The notes below the pieces were generated by a model. It ran no database searches. It was given only the letters and a program-made list of their open reading frames with translations, and was not told the origin of the DNA. The position numbers and the translations under genes are program-made. Positions 1 to 9,787 of a stretch of DNA of 64,000 bases are shown one piece after another. Source of the stretch: Spirochaetales bacterium. Lineage in GTDB: Bacteria > Spirochaetota > GWE2-31-10. The DNA lies in the NCBI GenBank assembly GCA_017624275.1, contig JAGANG010000025.1:22588-86587 (forward strand), given 5' to 3'. How positions within the stretch are numbered: position 1 is the stretch's first letter; each line of letters opens with the position of its first letter.

Positions 1-2212
1 TTGTCCATGTTCCGCTCCAATTTGCAGGCGGCGGATTTTTTGTGAAATAATCACAACGTTCAACAAACACTTCAGCCAGCAGATTTAATACTTTAAATAC
101 TTTTGCACCTTTGCGGAACAACGCTTTTGATTTCGCAAAATCCTTTTTAAAGTAATATGAAAGTGCCACTTTAAAAGCTTTTGCTTCTTTTTCTAATATT
201 TCAATTTCATCCTTGCGATCTGTGTATTTTGCATACTCAGCCAACGGAGTATAAATTCTGATTCCTTGAGCCTTACCTTTTACGGCAACTATATCAAGGA
301 ATGCACACAAATAATGGTCTTTTACCTTTTGGTATGTGGATTCCGTAATAAGAACTTTTACTTTATAATACTTAGTCAGCCCTTCTACACGAGCACCCAA
401 ATTTACATTATCACCGATTAACGTATAATCCAAACGTTTTGCCGAACCGATATTTCCCACAATCATATCACCGCTGTTTATTCCTACTCCGTTAGCCAAT
501 GAAGGATAACCTTCGGCTGCAAGTTCATCGTTAAGTTCTTTTAATTTTTCTTGCATTACGATAGCTGCACGCACTGCATTATAAGCCTGATTTTCATCTT
601 CAGTAGGTGCACCCCAAAACGCCATTATTTCATCACCGACGATTTTATCGAGAGTCCCGTTAAAATCAAAAATAACATCAATCATTTTTTCCAAATAACG
701 ATTTAAAATACTTACAACAATCTCCGGAGAATATCGTTCTGAAAACGTTGTAAAACTTCGAATATCACTGAACAATACCGTAATATCTCTTTTTTTACCG
801 ACTTCTCCCACCAAGCTGTCGTAATTTTTCAAAACTTCATCCATTACCGACGGAGCCAAATATTTCCCCATTGCAGTTTGAACACGTTTTTTTTCAGCTT
901 CTTCGGAAAATGAAATAAAAACTAATGTTCCCAAATATGTCATCACCATTCCTAATAAAGGAATCAATATAGGCAATAAAATTCCCCAAAATTTAAGGAG
1001 CAACAATTCTACCAACACCACTAAAATTATAAAAGCAGCCCCGAAAATAGTTTTAAAATATTTATTCTTTCCATAAAGTACAAAAAGTGACATCATCACG
1101 ATACAAAGCGAAATTGCCAGCAACCATATAAAATCTGGAACTACATACAATCGTTGTTTTTTTAGAATATTACTCATTGCAGAAATGTGAATAAAAGGTC
1201 CGGCAAAGTTTTTTCCCATAGGAGTAACTTTATTATCTTTTAAACCGTTTGCCGATGAACCGATTACAACAATTTTATCTTTGAAAAAAGACGGCGGATA
1301 ATCCAAAGAATCTATGGATACACCTTGACGATATAATTGAACATTTTGATAAATACCGATAGCAGACAAAGTATTTTCTCCGAAACGTTCCAATGTGTCA
1401 TAAAAGTTAATTCTGAAACGTCCCTCTTTATCCAAAGGAATTTTTACCAACAATTCATTATCACGCATAAGCAACAAATCTGAACCCACTAAAGCTAATT
1501 TAGTAGGTTGCAATTTCATCATCAAGCCTCGTAATGCCAAACAAGGGTAATATTTACCTTGATATTTCAACAAAATATTACATCGTCTTGATATTCCGTC
1601 TGCATCTTCAACATGATTTACAAGATGTATCATACTGGAACATTCATTTAATAACGGATAAGGCATTTGATAATCATTTAATTCCGGAATTTTAATTTTC
1701 GCCTTACTGTCATCTACATCAATACTAAAATTATATTCCGCAGATTCCGGCAGCTGTTCTGTTTGATAAACCGAACTGATTTTTGAAAAGATAGCTGCGT
1801 GGCTTAGATTTCCGTAAACTGAACTTATAGCTGCAAAGTCGCTGTCTTCCGTACTGATATCTTCGTCCAAACGTTTGGAAGAAAGTTCAGTAAACAAAAC
1901 ATCGAATAAAACGGCTGCCGGTTCGCCCTCCATCATATATTCCACCATATTACCGAAAACACTTGCACGAGGCCACGGCCAACCACCATACAAAGATGAC
2001 ATTACACCAAGCGAATATTCATCAACATCGATAAAAACCAAATCTTTATTTACTTCTAACTTCTGATTAAAATATCTAAACCTAAGGTCTAAAAATTTAT
2101 CCTCCATTAATTCAAAAACTCCGGAAATGTGAATCACAAACATTACGAAAATAATGCATGCCGAATAAATTAAGGAAAAGAACAAAGGTTTTTTAGCGTT
2201 TTTTGTTTTCAT
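1..2212 (-). CDS. CHASE2-domain adenylate cyclase (3' end beyond window)
   Basis: Translation from the ATG at 2212 stays open to the left edge (737 codons, C-terminus missing). An N-terminal hydrophobic anchor is followed by a large extracytoplasmic CHASE2-type sensor domain containing WPWPR and a FKDKIVVIG motif. Next come about three membrane segments (roughly residues 360-445), then a class III nucleotide cyclase domain. Metal-binding Asp483 lies in FSDIRSF. Lys523 in DKIVGDE is the adenine-selecting lysine, and YTLIGDNVNLGAR carries the catalytic Asn/Arg region, so the product is probably cyclic AMP. It should sense an envelope signal and make a second messenger at the inner membrane. The ligand cannot be read from the sequence. 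The gene is monocistronic as far as visible, with a weak ribosome site (GGAG) before the ATG. Confidence 0.88.
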   Translation of the reverse strand, partial: MKTKNAKKPLFFSLIYSACIIFVMFVIHISGVFELMEDKFLDLRFRYFNQKLEVNKDLVFIDVDEYSLGVMSSLYGGWPWPRASVFGNMVEYMMEGEPAAVLFDVLFTELSSKRLDEDISTEDSDFAAISSVYGNLSHAAIFSKISSVYQTEQLPESAEYNFSIDVDDSKAKIKIPELNDYQMPYPLLNECSSMIHLVNHVEDADGISRRCNILLKYQGKYYPCLALRGLMMKLQPTKLALVGSDLLLMRDNELLVKIPLDKEGRFRINFYDTLERFGENTLSAIGIYQNVQLYRQGVSIDSLDYPPSFFKDKIVVIGSSANGLKDNKVTPMGKNFAGPFIHISAMSNILKKQRLYVVPDFIWLLAISLCIVMMSLFVLYGKNKYFKTIFGAAFIILVVLVELLLLKFWGILLPILIPLLGMVMTYLGTLVFISFSEEAEKKRVQTAMGKYLAPSVMDEVLKNYDSLVGEVGKKRDITVLFSDIRSFTTFSERYSPEIVVSILNRYLEKMIDVIFDFNGTLDKIVGDEIMAFWGAPTEDENQAYNAVRAAIVMQEKLKELNDELAAEGYPSLANGVGINSGDMIVGNIGSAKRLDYTLIGDNVNLGARVEGLTKYYKVKVLITESTYQKVKDHYLCAFLDIVAVKGKAQGIRIYTPLAEYAKYTDRKDEIEILEKEAKAFKVALSYYFKKDFAKSKALFRKGAKVFKVLNLLAEVFVERCDYFTKNPPPANWSGTWT

Positions 2213-2286
2213 AAAATTACTCCTGAATATTTCGAATAAGTTCTACTATTTTTTTTAAATATTTTAAATATCACAATGCATAAAAA

Positions 2287-2316
2287 AACGACTTCCCCAT
2301 TACTGAAGAAGCCGTT
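2287..2316 (-). terminator. Rho-independent terminator after the pullulanase gene
   Basis: AACGACTTC (2287-2295) pairs with GAAGCCGTT (2308-2316), with one G-U pair. On the minus strand the stem is followed by a run of seven T. It lies 28 nt past the pullulanase stop codon and separates that gene from the cyclase. Confidence 0.75.
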
Positions 2317-2343
2317 AAAACTTATTTAGGAGTATATAAATTA

Positions 2344-5300
2344 TTAATATCTTATTACTGTAACCGCAGTACCTTCACATTTAGTTGACTTAGGAGAAGC
2401 ACCGTTGGCATCAAAAATAATTGTTCCGCCAACAGGATTATCGATATTACTATCCGGATTTACAACAATACAAAGTTTTGTTCCGTTTGTATTTTGTACA
2501 TCATAAATAACTGCATTTCCTTGCGTTCTTGTTGTTCCGACACCTTTTCTGTTGCGAAGTCCGTCATTCTCTTTTCTGAGTTTGATTAAATCCGCATGAT
2601 ATTTAAATAAGCCGTTATGTGTAGATTTTAACTTCCAATCAATTGCATTTGTTTCGATACCTGCCATGTAACTGTTGTGAGCCATTCTTCCGCCGGCACC
2701 TTTTTCCTTAGTACGAAGGAATTCATCTCCGGCATGAATAAACGGAATACCTTGAGATACAAGTAAAATCCCATGACCGAACTTCAATACACGTTGTGCA
2801 TAATCACCTGTTACACCTGCGGCACCGATTTTATCCCATAAACAAAGGTTATCATGTGCAGAAATATAGTTAATTGACTGATCTGGTGTCCCAGTAAAGA
2901 AACGAGTCCAAAGACCTTCAGAGTCGCTTCCTAAATTTGTTCCAGATCCTCTTAATCCAACAGAAACATTATAAGCTGAACTTCCATAACTTCCCATTTG
3001 ATTAAATATATATCCCTTTCCACCATCATCATTTGAACCTTTCAATGATTCACGATATTTTCCGTTGAATACGCCAACTTTTGCATTTGTAAGCTCTTTT
3101 ACAGCACTCATACGAATTTTTTGACTTTCTTCATTATCTGTCGCATATCCGTTCCAAGGCTCTCCGTACATCAAAAGCATTCTGTCTGAGAATTTATTAT
3201 TGTTTAAATAATCTCCCCAATCTTTTACCGCAGATGTATGATAAATACCGATTAAGTCAAAACGGAATCCGTCAATATTATATTCGTCTACCCAATATTC
3301 CAATGAATCACGAATCATTCTGCTTACCATCGGAACGCCTGTATTAACACTGTTTCCACATCCGGAAAGGTCACCTGTTGTATAGTATTTACCTGAAATA
3401 TTTTTAAACATTTCTTTATCAAAAGTATGATTGTAAACAACATCCATGATTACACGGATTCCGTTTTTGTGGAATTCGTTAATCATTTCTTTTACTTCAC
3501 GGATTCGCTCTACATAGTCGCCCGGACAAGTAGAAAATCTGTCTTCAGGAACATTGTAGTTTACAGGGTCATATCCCCAGTTATAAATATCATCCAATGT
3601 AGTATTATGCTTTGTTGCATAATCATAGAACGGCAACAACTGAACATGAGTTACACCTAACTCTTTTAAGTGATCAATACCTGTTGATACTGTTCCACAT
3701 TTTGTTCCTGTTTCTACCATTCCTGGAAATTTACCTGCATTTTTAGCAGTTCCGCCCCATGATGAATCTGATGTAAAATCGCCTACATGAACCTCATAAA
3801 CGATTGCGTCATTACGATTTTCCAATTTAGGTCTGTCAGCCCAACCGCCGGCAGGATCTGTTTGATCTAAGTCAATAACGATATTTGCACTCGGTCCGGC
3901 GTAAGCTGTATAACTAAATCCATTTTCTAAACCGTTTGATTTAAGAACATTAGATTTTTGCTGATTTCCGTCATACTTAACCATTACACCGTAAGGGTCA
4001 CGGACTTCTTTTCCGTTAATTTTGAATTGGTATTCAGCCAAATGTAAATCACCGCTTACAGATACCCCGTAAATTTTTGATGAATCAGGATAATCTCCGT
4101 CAACTTTAAATCCGGCTGTACAAGTATATTCTTTTGCTGTTCCGCCTTTCGGAGTAACTGTTACGGTTACATTACTTGAATCAGGTGACCAAATACTGAA
4201 TGCAGTAGCTGAACTTGTATAATAAGCCCCCAATCGTGTAGGAGTTGCAGGTTTATCTACCTTTGTAAAAGTTGCACTTTCCGTAGATTCCAAACTTCCG
4301 TCTGTTCCCCAAACTTTCACTGTTACAGATTGTCCTATAGAAAGACTTTCACCTACAGAAATCGTTTGACCGTCAGTATAAGCTGTTCCGCTTGTTTTAG
4401 GATCGCTTCCGTCAATTGTATATTTTGCCGATGTACAATTTGCAGCTGTCAATTTTACAGACTGTTTTGCACCGCTGAACTGAACATTTCCACTCGGACT
4501 TAAACCTACTGTAGGGTCTGTACTGAACGGATTTGCTGTTTCAAATTCTTTTGTAGCAAAATTAAACCAAGCTTCATTTACGCCTGTAGGAAGAGTTACA
4601 CCCGGTTGCATATCAGCAGGATAACGATTTGAAGATGATTCACTTTCTACAAAAATACACAAAGCTCCGCCGGCACTTACCCAACTGTCAGTAAGATCAA
4701 TGTAATAAGTATTTCCGTCTGCAGATTTACTCATAGCCTTTCCCGGCCATTTAGGACCGGTATTTGATTCATCTGATGAATAATAATACAAATTATAAGA
4801 TGACCAACTAGCACCATAGAAATGTACACGGTATCCGTTGATTGCTTGCTTTACTGTAATTGAAGCTGATGCAGTTTTTCCTTCGTAAGTTGCCGTAACA
4901 GTAGCTTTACCGGCAGATGCACCAGTAACAGTTGTTCCGCTTAATGTGGCTGCTGTTCCGCTTATTTCAACTTTAGCTTCAGATGTAACATCCTTTGTTG
5001 TGCCGTCTGAATAATTAGCAGTCACAGTCACACTTGCTGTTTTTCCTACTTCTATAGAAGTTTCAGAAAGATTTAACGCTATATCAGAAAGTACCACGTT
5101 GTCAGTTTGTACATTTACTTCTTTTTGGCAACTTACCGATTCGCTTCCGTCTTTATAAGTTGCACTGATTGTTACAGTTCCGTTTTTTGATGCAGTCAAA
5201 ACATTAGAAGACAAAGCTGCAATATCACTACCTGTTACAATGGTATAAATCGTCTTATCAGTAACATCAACCGTACTTCCGTCTGAATATGACGCAGTAG

Positions 5301-6561
5301 CTTTTAACGTATAAGTAACTTTAGTTCCGTCAACACTTAACGCCAATGAACTTACGACTTTGTCCATTGTTACAGTAATCGCAATTTCTGCTGTCTTTGT
5401 AACACCGCTGTCGGTATATGAAGCTGTTATCTTTGCTGTTCCTGCAGCTTTTGCTTCAAACATTCCGTCAGAAATACTTACAATCGAATTGTTATCACTT
5501 TCAAAAATAGCATCATTCGCTATAGCTTTAGTACTGCCGTCTGAATATGTTGCAGTAAGAATAATTTCTGAATGACTGCCGACAGCTATTGTTTTAGCTG
5601 TCTTATCAAAAGCTATTGATGAAAGACTTTTAACCGTAACGGCACAAGTACCTGACAATTTCACTCCGTCTTCTTCGTAAGAAACAAGTATTGTTGTTGT
5701 TCCGCCACTTATTCCGGTAATAACTCCGTTACCGTCTACTGATGAAATATCTATTTTCTCACTTGTATATTGAGCTTTTGATGTAACATCAATACTGCTT
5801 CCGTCATCATAATAAGCAGTTACATTCAAAGAAGCGTTTCCTCCGACTGCTAAAATCAAATTATCTCTTGATAAAGCAATAGACTTCAAAGTTTTAACAG
5901 GAGTAGGATCACCCTCAGCTAATACTTCAAAATTTACTGATTTCTCTTTTGTCACACCTTCTTCGGTATAAGTAATCTTTATGGAACAAGTTCCTTTTGC
6001 CACACCGGTAATAATTCCGGACTCATCTACTGTTAAAATAGTTGAATCGTTTGATGTATAAAAAGCAGAAGATGTAACATCTTTTTCTGTATCATCAGAA
6101 TATTTTGCTTTTACCGTAAGATTAACTGTTTTTCCCTCATAAACATAAGCTTGTGAATGCAAAACAGAAATATCTTTTAATGTTACCTTTTCGGTTACAC
6201 TGGTAATTTCCAAAGTAATATCTGTTTTCGTGTAACAAGTTCTGCCATATCTGCTACCTTTTATTTCACCGTTACTGTCTTTAGCTACAATATCGACAGT
6301 AACTTTTTCTTCAGATGTAGTCTCAAAAATAAAACTGGAATCTGCTGTTTTCTTTTCAGTAGTTTTTTCTCCGTCAACATAAAATGTATATTCAAAAGTA
6401 CATCCTGAAAATTGATCGACATTTGAAATACTAACCATATAAGATTTTTTTTCAGGTTCTTGATTTTTGTTGTTGTCTGTATTATCTATTTCTGTCGTAC
6501 AACATACAAACAATCCCATCAGAACCACTAAAATCAAATTATAAAAATTTAATTTTTTCAT
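2344..6561 (-). CDS. Surface lipoprotein pullulanase (GH13) with bacterial Ig-like repeats
   Basis: A debranching enzyme that should cleave alpha-1,6 bonds of pullulan, glycogen or starch at the cell surface. The N-terminus is a lipoprotein signal with a Cys lipobox (LFVCC, about residue 20). About five to six BIG2-type Ig-like repeats follow (roughly residues 130-575, each with a YSDGS..DVTS core). Next are a starch-binding-like module (about 580-675), a chitobiase-like segment, a CBM48-like domain (about 770-890) and the GH13 barrel. The pullulanase signature YNWGYDP is present. The catalytic nucleophile is Asp1102 (GFRFDLIG), the acid/base Glu1134 (YGEPWNG) and the transition-state Asp1237 (SAHDNL). 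At 1405 residues it is much longer than ordinary type I pullulanases (about 650-850) because of the Ig stalk. It stands alone, with SD AAAGGGG before the ATG. Confidence 0.92.
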   Translation of the reverse strand: MKKLNFYNLILVVLMGLFVCCTTEIDNTDNNKNQEPEKKSYMVSISNVDQFSGCTFEYTFYVDGEKTTEKKTADSSFIFETTSEEKVTVDIVAKDSNGEIKGSRYGRTCYTKTDITLEITSVTEKVTLKDISVLHSQAYVYEGKTVNLTVKAKYSDDTEKDVTSSAFYTSNDSTILTVDESGIITGVAKGTCSIKITYTEEGVTKEKSVNFEVLAEGDPTPVKTLKSIALSRDNLILAVGGNASLNVTAYYDDGSSIDVTSKAQYTSEKIDISSVDGNGVITGISGGTTTILVSYEEDGVKLSGTCAVTVKSLSSIAFDKTAKTIAVGSHSEIILTATYSDGSTKAIANDAIFESDNNSIVSISDGMFEAKAAGTAKITASYTDSGVTKTAEIAITVTMDKVVSSLALSVDGTKVTYTLKATASYSDGSTVDVTDKTIYTIVTGSDIAALSSNVLTASKNGTVTISATYKDGSESVSCQKEVNVQTDNVVLSDIALNLSETSIEVGKTASVTVTANYSDGTTKDVTSEAKVEISGTAATLSGTTVTGASAGKATVTATYEGKTASASITVKQAINGYRVHFYGASWSSYNLYYYSSDESNTGPKWPGKAMSKSADGNTYYIDLTDSWVSAGGALCIFVESESSSNRYPADMQPGVTLPTGVNEAWFNFATKEFETANPFSTDPTVGLSPSGNVQFSGAKQSVKLTAANCTSAKYTIDGSDPKTSGTAYTDGQTISVGESLSIGQSVTVKVWGTDGSLESTESATFTKVDKPATPTRLGAYYTSSATAFSIWSPDSSNVTVTVTPKGGTAKEYTCTAGFKVDGDYPDSSKIYGVSVSGDLHLAEYQFKINGKEVRDPYGVMVKYDGNQQKSNVLKSNGLENGFSYTAYAGPSANIVIDLDQTDPAGGWADRPKLENRNDAIVYEVHVGDFTSDSSWGGTAKNAGKFPGMVETGTKCGTVSTGIDHLKELGVTHVQLLPFYDYATKHNTTLDDIYNWGYDPVNYNVPEDRFSTCPGDYVERIREVKEMINEFHKNGIRVIMDVVYNHTFDKEMFKNISGKYYTTGDLSGCGNSVNTGVPMVSRMIRDSLEYWVDEYNIDGFRFDLIGIYHTSAVKDWGDYLNNNKFSDRMLLMYGEPWNGYATDNEESQKIRMSAVKELTNAKVGVFNGKYRESLKGSNDDGGKGYIFNQMGSYGSSAYNVSVGLRGSGTNLGSDSEGLWTRFFTGTPDQSINYISAHDNLCLWDKIGAAGVTGDYAQRVLKFGHGILLVSQGIPFIHAGDEFLRTKEKGAGGRMAHNSYMAGIETNAIDWKLKSTHNGLFKYHADLIKLRKENDGLRNRKGVGTTRTQGNAVIYDVQNTNGTKLCIVVNPDSNIDNPVGGTIIFDANGASPKSTKCEGTAVTVIRY

Positions 6562-6653
6562 CGGTATCCCCTTTTATCATTATTTTATCTTAAGGAAAGA
6601 GGATAGCAACAATAATACCAAATAATGAAATTACATTGAAAAAACGATTAACT

Positions 6654-6998
6654 TCAGTTAGAGAGAAAAACCAGCAATATATTTTCTATAAAAATAAAAA
6701 TTGGGCTTAATAAAACACTTAAAAATATAAAACTCATTTTGATAATTTTAACAGGTAAGCGATGTGTCAAACGAAAAATTCTTATAACAGTAAAAAGTGA
6801 TGAAAGAAAAATCAGCGAATCAACAATAATATTACAGCGTAAAATTAACTCAACGGAAGTATCCGTAAAATTATTCATATCACCGATTACATAAAAAAAC
6901 AAAAGTATAGCTTTCAATGCCAAAAGACCGGACAAAAAACTACTCAAAAAACGAATCAAAACTCCAGCAAGATAAAAATATTTACGAATAATTCTCAT
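6654..6998 (-). CDS. Small membrane protein of unknown function
   Basis: A 114-residue protein with three or four hydrophobic segments and no domain I recognise. The ATG at 6998 is preferred over the TTG one codon upstream. It lies inside the end of the thiamine pyrophosphokinase gene (overlap of about 17 nt), so the two are translationally coupled. A link to thiamine metabolism or transport is only a guess from that coupling. Confidence 0.6.
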   Translation of the reverse strand: MRIIRKYFYLAGVLIRFLSSFLSGLLALKAILLFFYVIGDMNNFTDTSVELILRCNIIVDSLIFLSSLFTVIRIFRLTHRLPVKIIKMSFIFLSVLLSPIFIFIENILLVFLSN

Positions 6999-7644
6999 CA
7001 AATAATATTCCTATACCTCTTCCCGATTCAAACCCAAGCAACGCATTATCTTCATTAATCACATTGCTCAAACTATACTGCCACTGATTCAATTTATTAC
7101 CGGAAAATTTATAATAAAAACCGCTCATTACAAGTCCGGATATCGGCTCAAACGGAAAAAAAGAAAAACGTCGTCCTTTCATTCCGCACATCTTTGCAGG
7201 TTTATCAGGTGTTATCGAAAAAATACTGCTATTAGAAGTTACTATTTCTATTTTTACATCGTCATTTTTTATAGTTAATAAATTAATTAAATTAGTAAAA
7301 GTATGATCTATATAAGTTCCGGTAACAGCTACCAAAATTATTTTACGTGGATGATATTCCAAAGCTTTCTTTATACACAACTCGGAATCACTGTAATCTT
7401 TTTCTTGCGGATATTTAAAAATCTCACAGCCATCTGATATTTTGCCTAATATATCAGATGAAATACTATCCATATCACCGATTAAAATATCCGGACTAAT
7501 ACCGATTTTAGATAAAATATTAGCTCCGCCGTCTCCGGCAATTATCAATTGAGCTTGCGACACTGCATCCTTTACTTTTTCCAATTTAAAATCTTCACCG
7601 CTGCCTACAATCAATACAACATCAACATTGTTATTTTCTTTCAT
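6982..7644 (-). CDS. thiN: Thiamine pyrophosphokinase
   Basis: Transfers pyrophosphate from ATP to thiamine, giving thiamine diphosphate in the cytoplasm. The family pattern is visible in order: GDGGANIL (about residues 37-44), PDILIGDMDSIS (about 51-62, the acidic metal and ATP site), QEKDYSDSEL (about 79-88), and TGTYIDHTFTNL, which matches the usual GG..DH...N block. The length (220 residues) is typical. It is co-transcribed with the overlapping small membrane protein. No thiamine (THI-box) riboswitch is evident in the 140 nt upstream. Confidence 0.82.
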   Translation of the reverse strand: MKENNNVDVVLIVGSGEDFKLEKVKDAVSQAQLIIAGDGGANILSKIGISPDILIGDMDSISSDILGKISDGCEIFKYPQEKDYSDSELCIKKALEYHPRKIILVAVTGTYIDHTFTNLINLLTIKNDDVKIEIVTSNSSIFSITPDKPAKMCGMKGRRFSFFPFEPISGLVMSGFYYKFSGNKLNQWQYSLSNVINEDNALLGFESGRGIGILFDENYS

Positions 7645-7734
7645 AATAAAAGACCTATTCTATAAAAATTGATAACTGTTTTTTTATACCATTTTAATAT
7701 TCTAAAAAGAAATAAAACGTGTACTTAAAAAAAT

Positions 7735-7773
7735 AACAGTGTAAAAACACAAGTTACTTGTTTTCACACTGTT
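7735..7773 (-). terminator. Terminator hairpin downstream of the 552-residue protein gene
   Basis: AACAGTGT (7735-7742) pairs with ACACTGTT (7766-7773), extended by an A-rich/T-rich inner stem. T runs flank both sides, so it could act in both directions. On the minus strand it sits 15 nt past the stop codon of the gene at 7788. Confidence 0.7.
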
Positions 7774-7787
7774 ATAATTTTTTTTAA

Positions 7788-9446
7788 TTAATCCGCCTGC
7801 CCTTTTTTATTTCTGGAAGCTCTTCTTTTCGGAGCTTCTATTTCTCTGTTCGGACGAGACTGTTGCACTCGGGTTTCCGGTTCCGGAGTTTTTCCTTGGA
7901 CAGTAGGCACCGGCTGAGATTGATTTTGCCCAGAAACCGTCTGGCGTTGAGGTTGCTGAGTTTGAGAACCGGTTTGTGACGGAGTACTTTCTGTTTTTAC
8001 AGCCTCATCTTTTTCTGCAGAAGCTTCTGAAGATGTAGTAGCAGTTTTTTCCGGTTCTTTCTCCGGCATTTTATCACTCCATTTCAATCTATCTAAAGAA
8101 TCTCTTGCTGCTTGTTTTACTTCCGGATCTCTGTCATAAAGCAATGTTACGAGAACATCTCTGCCGGCATACACACGGAATTTTTCAATATATTTAATTC
8201 CGTTAAGTCTCAATTCTTTGTTTCTCTCAAACTGTCTCAAACGATTAAGAGTCAATGTTTGAAGGTTTGAAATGTTATTATCAATACAATAAGTAAGCAA
8301 AAGATTGATTGTAGAAACTCTTAAATATTTCAAACAATAAGCAAATGCAGCATACACATTACCGGAATTTTCTTTCCATGAAACATGAATTATAGTTTCG
8401 AGAGCCTGATTATTCAAATCAACCGGATAATTTACATTTAAATATTTTGTTAAGAAATCCCACCAGCTGTCATCAGCATATTCATAAAACAATTTTAAAT
8501 ATTCAGATAACAATTTTATATTCGAAGGATTTTTCAACATTACACGGCTCAATCTTGCAAGTGAATTTTTACCGTTTAGAAGTTGAGCAAATTTTTGACC
8601 TATTAAAATAAGAGTATCTGTTTTATAACCGCCGGCAACAAGCATTTCTTCCAATACCGGAACAAGCTCTTGATATTCCTCTCCCGGAGTAATGAAATTC
8701 AAAGCGTTTGTAAGATGTTCACCTTTAGAATCTTTAAGAAATTGTTCAATCACTCCGACTCTGTTCTGTTCAATAACATTGAAATTACCGGAAACCTCCG
8801 TTTTTTCCTGCTCTGTCATTTGAGCTACTGTTTTTGAAGTTACAATATCATTAATAATTCTTGTTTGAATTTTTGGATAACGAGATTTTACCAATAATGA
8901 CAATTCATCTCTGTAAACTTTGTCGGCATCGATAGTTTTTTGATGCAATGAGTAAATAAAATCACTTGTAATATTGATAAAATCTGCCGTCAAATGAGAA
9001 ACTAACCATTCCGGAGCATAAAGTAACACAGAAACTACAGCTTGTCCTAAAGTCGCATTTTGTTTATTTTCCCCGTTTTTATCTACAGCTACGGCAACTG
9101 ACTTGGGACTTTCCATAATACCGGACTTCATATATTCAATCGCAAGCACTCTGTTCGATTTAAACAATCCGCAAAATCCATAAAATTGAGCTATCGGATT
9201 ATTTACATCTTCTAACAACTTGCGAAACGCTTTTGTATTGTTAGATCCCAGCAAGCCGGACAATCTGGTAGAAACGCTGCTTTCTATAGGTTCTGAATAA
9301 AAATAAATCGCATCCAACGAACTCAAGAAACTTGTATCTACAGATGTAAAAGATTTAATAACAATATAATTTACGAACAGTGCCGAAAAAATAAAAACGA
9401 TAGCACCAAACAGAATAATGTCATTTTTTTTATTACTGCGAAACAT
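7788..9446 (-). CDS. Membrane-anchored protein with HEAT-like C-terminal part, unknown function
   Basis: 552 residues: a short cytoplasmic start, one membrane segment (about residues 10-30), then a long mostly helical body. The body includes a HEAT-like stretch near residues 425-455 (LLYDRDPEVKQAARDSL). The final 100 residues are low-complexity and rich in Gln, Pro, Ser, Thr and Glu, with a basic end. I do not recognise a catalytic domain. The single anchor plus helical repeats suggests a periplasmic scaffold, but this is inference. It stands alone and ends in a strong hairpin. Confidence 0.65.
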   Translation of the reverse strand: MFRSNKKNDIILFGAIVFIFSALFVNYIVIKSFTSVDTSFLSSLDAIYFYSEPIESSVSTRLSGLLGSNNTKAFRKLLEDVNNPIAQFYGFCGLFKSNRVLAIEYMKSGIMESPKSVAVAVDKNGENKQNATLGQAVVSVLLYAPEWLVSHLTADFINITSDFIYSLHQKTIDADKVYRDELSLLVKSRYPKIQTRIINDIVTSKTVAQMTEQEKTEVSGNFNVIEQNRVGVIEQFLKDSKGEHLTNALNFITPGEEYQELVPVLEEMLVAGGYKTDTLILIGQKFAQLLNGKNSLARLSRVMLKNPSNIKLLSEYLKLFYEYADDSWWDFLTKYLNVNYPVDLNNQALETIIHVSWKENSGNVYAAFAYCLKYLRVSTINLLLTYCIDNNISNLQTLTLNRLRQFERNKELRLNGIKYIEKFRVYAGRDVLVTLLYDRDPEVKQAARDSLDRLKWSDKMPEKEPEKTATTSSEASAEKDEAVKTESTPSQTGSQTQQPQRQTVSGQNQSQPVPTVQGKTPEPETRVQQSRPNREIEAPKRRASRNKKGQAD

Positions 9447-9787
9447 AACCTTTTTCCTTAATTACATTCAATAAGTTGAGATAAAGCAATATTTTTCAAT
9501 TTTTGTAAAGTTGCCGGATTATAACAAAAAACTTTCTAATAGCAAAAAATGTTTTCATATTATTTATCAGGTATTTTATTCCGATTTTAGAGTTTCTCAA
9601 TTTTAATATCTTAAATAAGTTTAAAAAGATTCGATATAGTAGAATACGGGACTGTTTAATAAGTAAAAGTTACGGTGTCATTCCGAACAGATTTCGGTTT
9701 GCAAATTCTTCATGACAAGACTTTTGGGCAGCTCCGCATTAATTTCAATAGAATTTGAAATATATATTTATACAATAAGGAAATAAT
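9447..9787. other. Intergenic region between divergent genes
   Basis: 341 bp between divergently transcribed genes with no convincing ORF. It is AT-rich and holds a degenerate palindromic repeat (9676-9717, listed separately). Promoters for both flanking genes must lie here, but I see no pair of -35/-10 boxes good enough to call. AAGGAA at 9778-9783 is a plausible ribosome site for the exonuclease gene. Confidence 0.5.
9676..9717. repeat. Degenerate palindromic intergenic repeat
   Basis: Outer arms TGTCAT (9676-9681) and ATGACA (9712-9717) enclose a second inverted repeat, CCGAA (9683-9687) and TTCGG (9693-9697). The TCATTCCGAA...TTCGG layout resembles the widespread bacterial intergenic palindromes. 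It is not related to the GGTCTGGGC family in the right half of the window. Confidence 0.4.
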
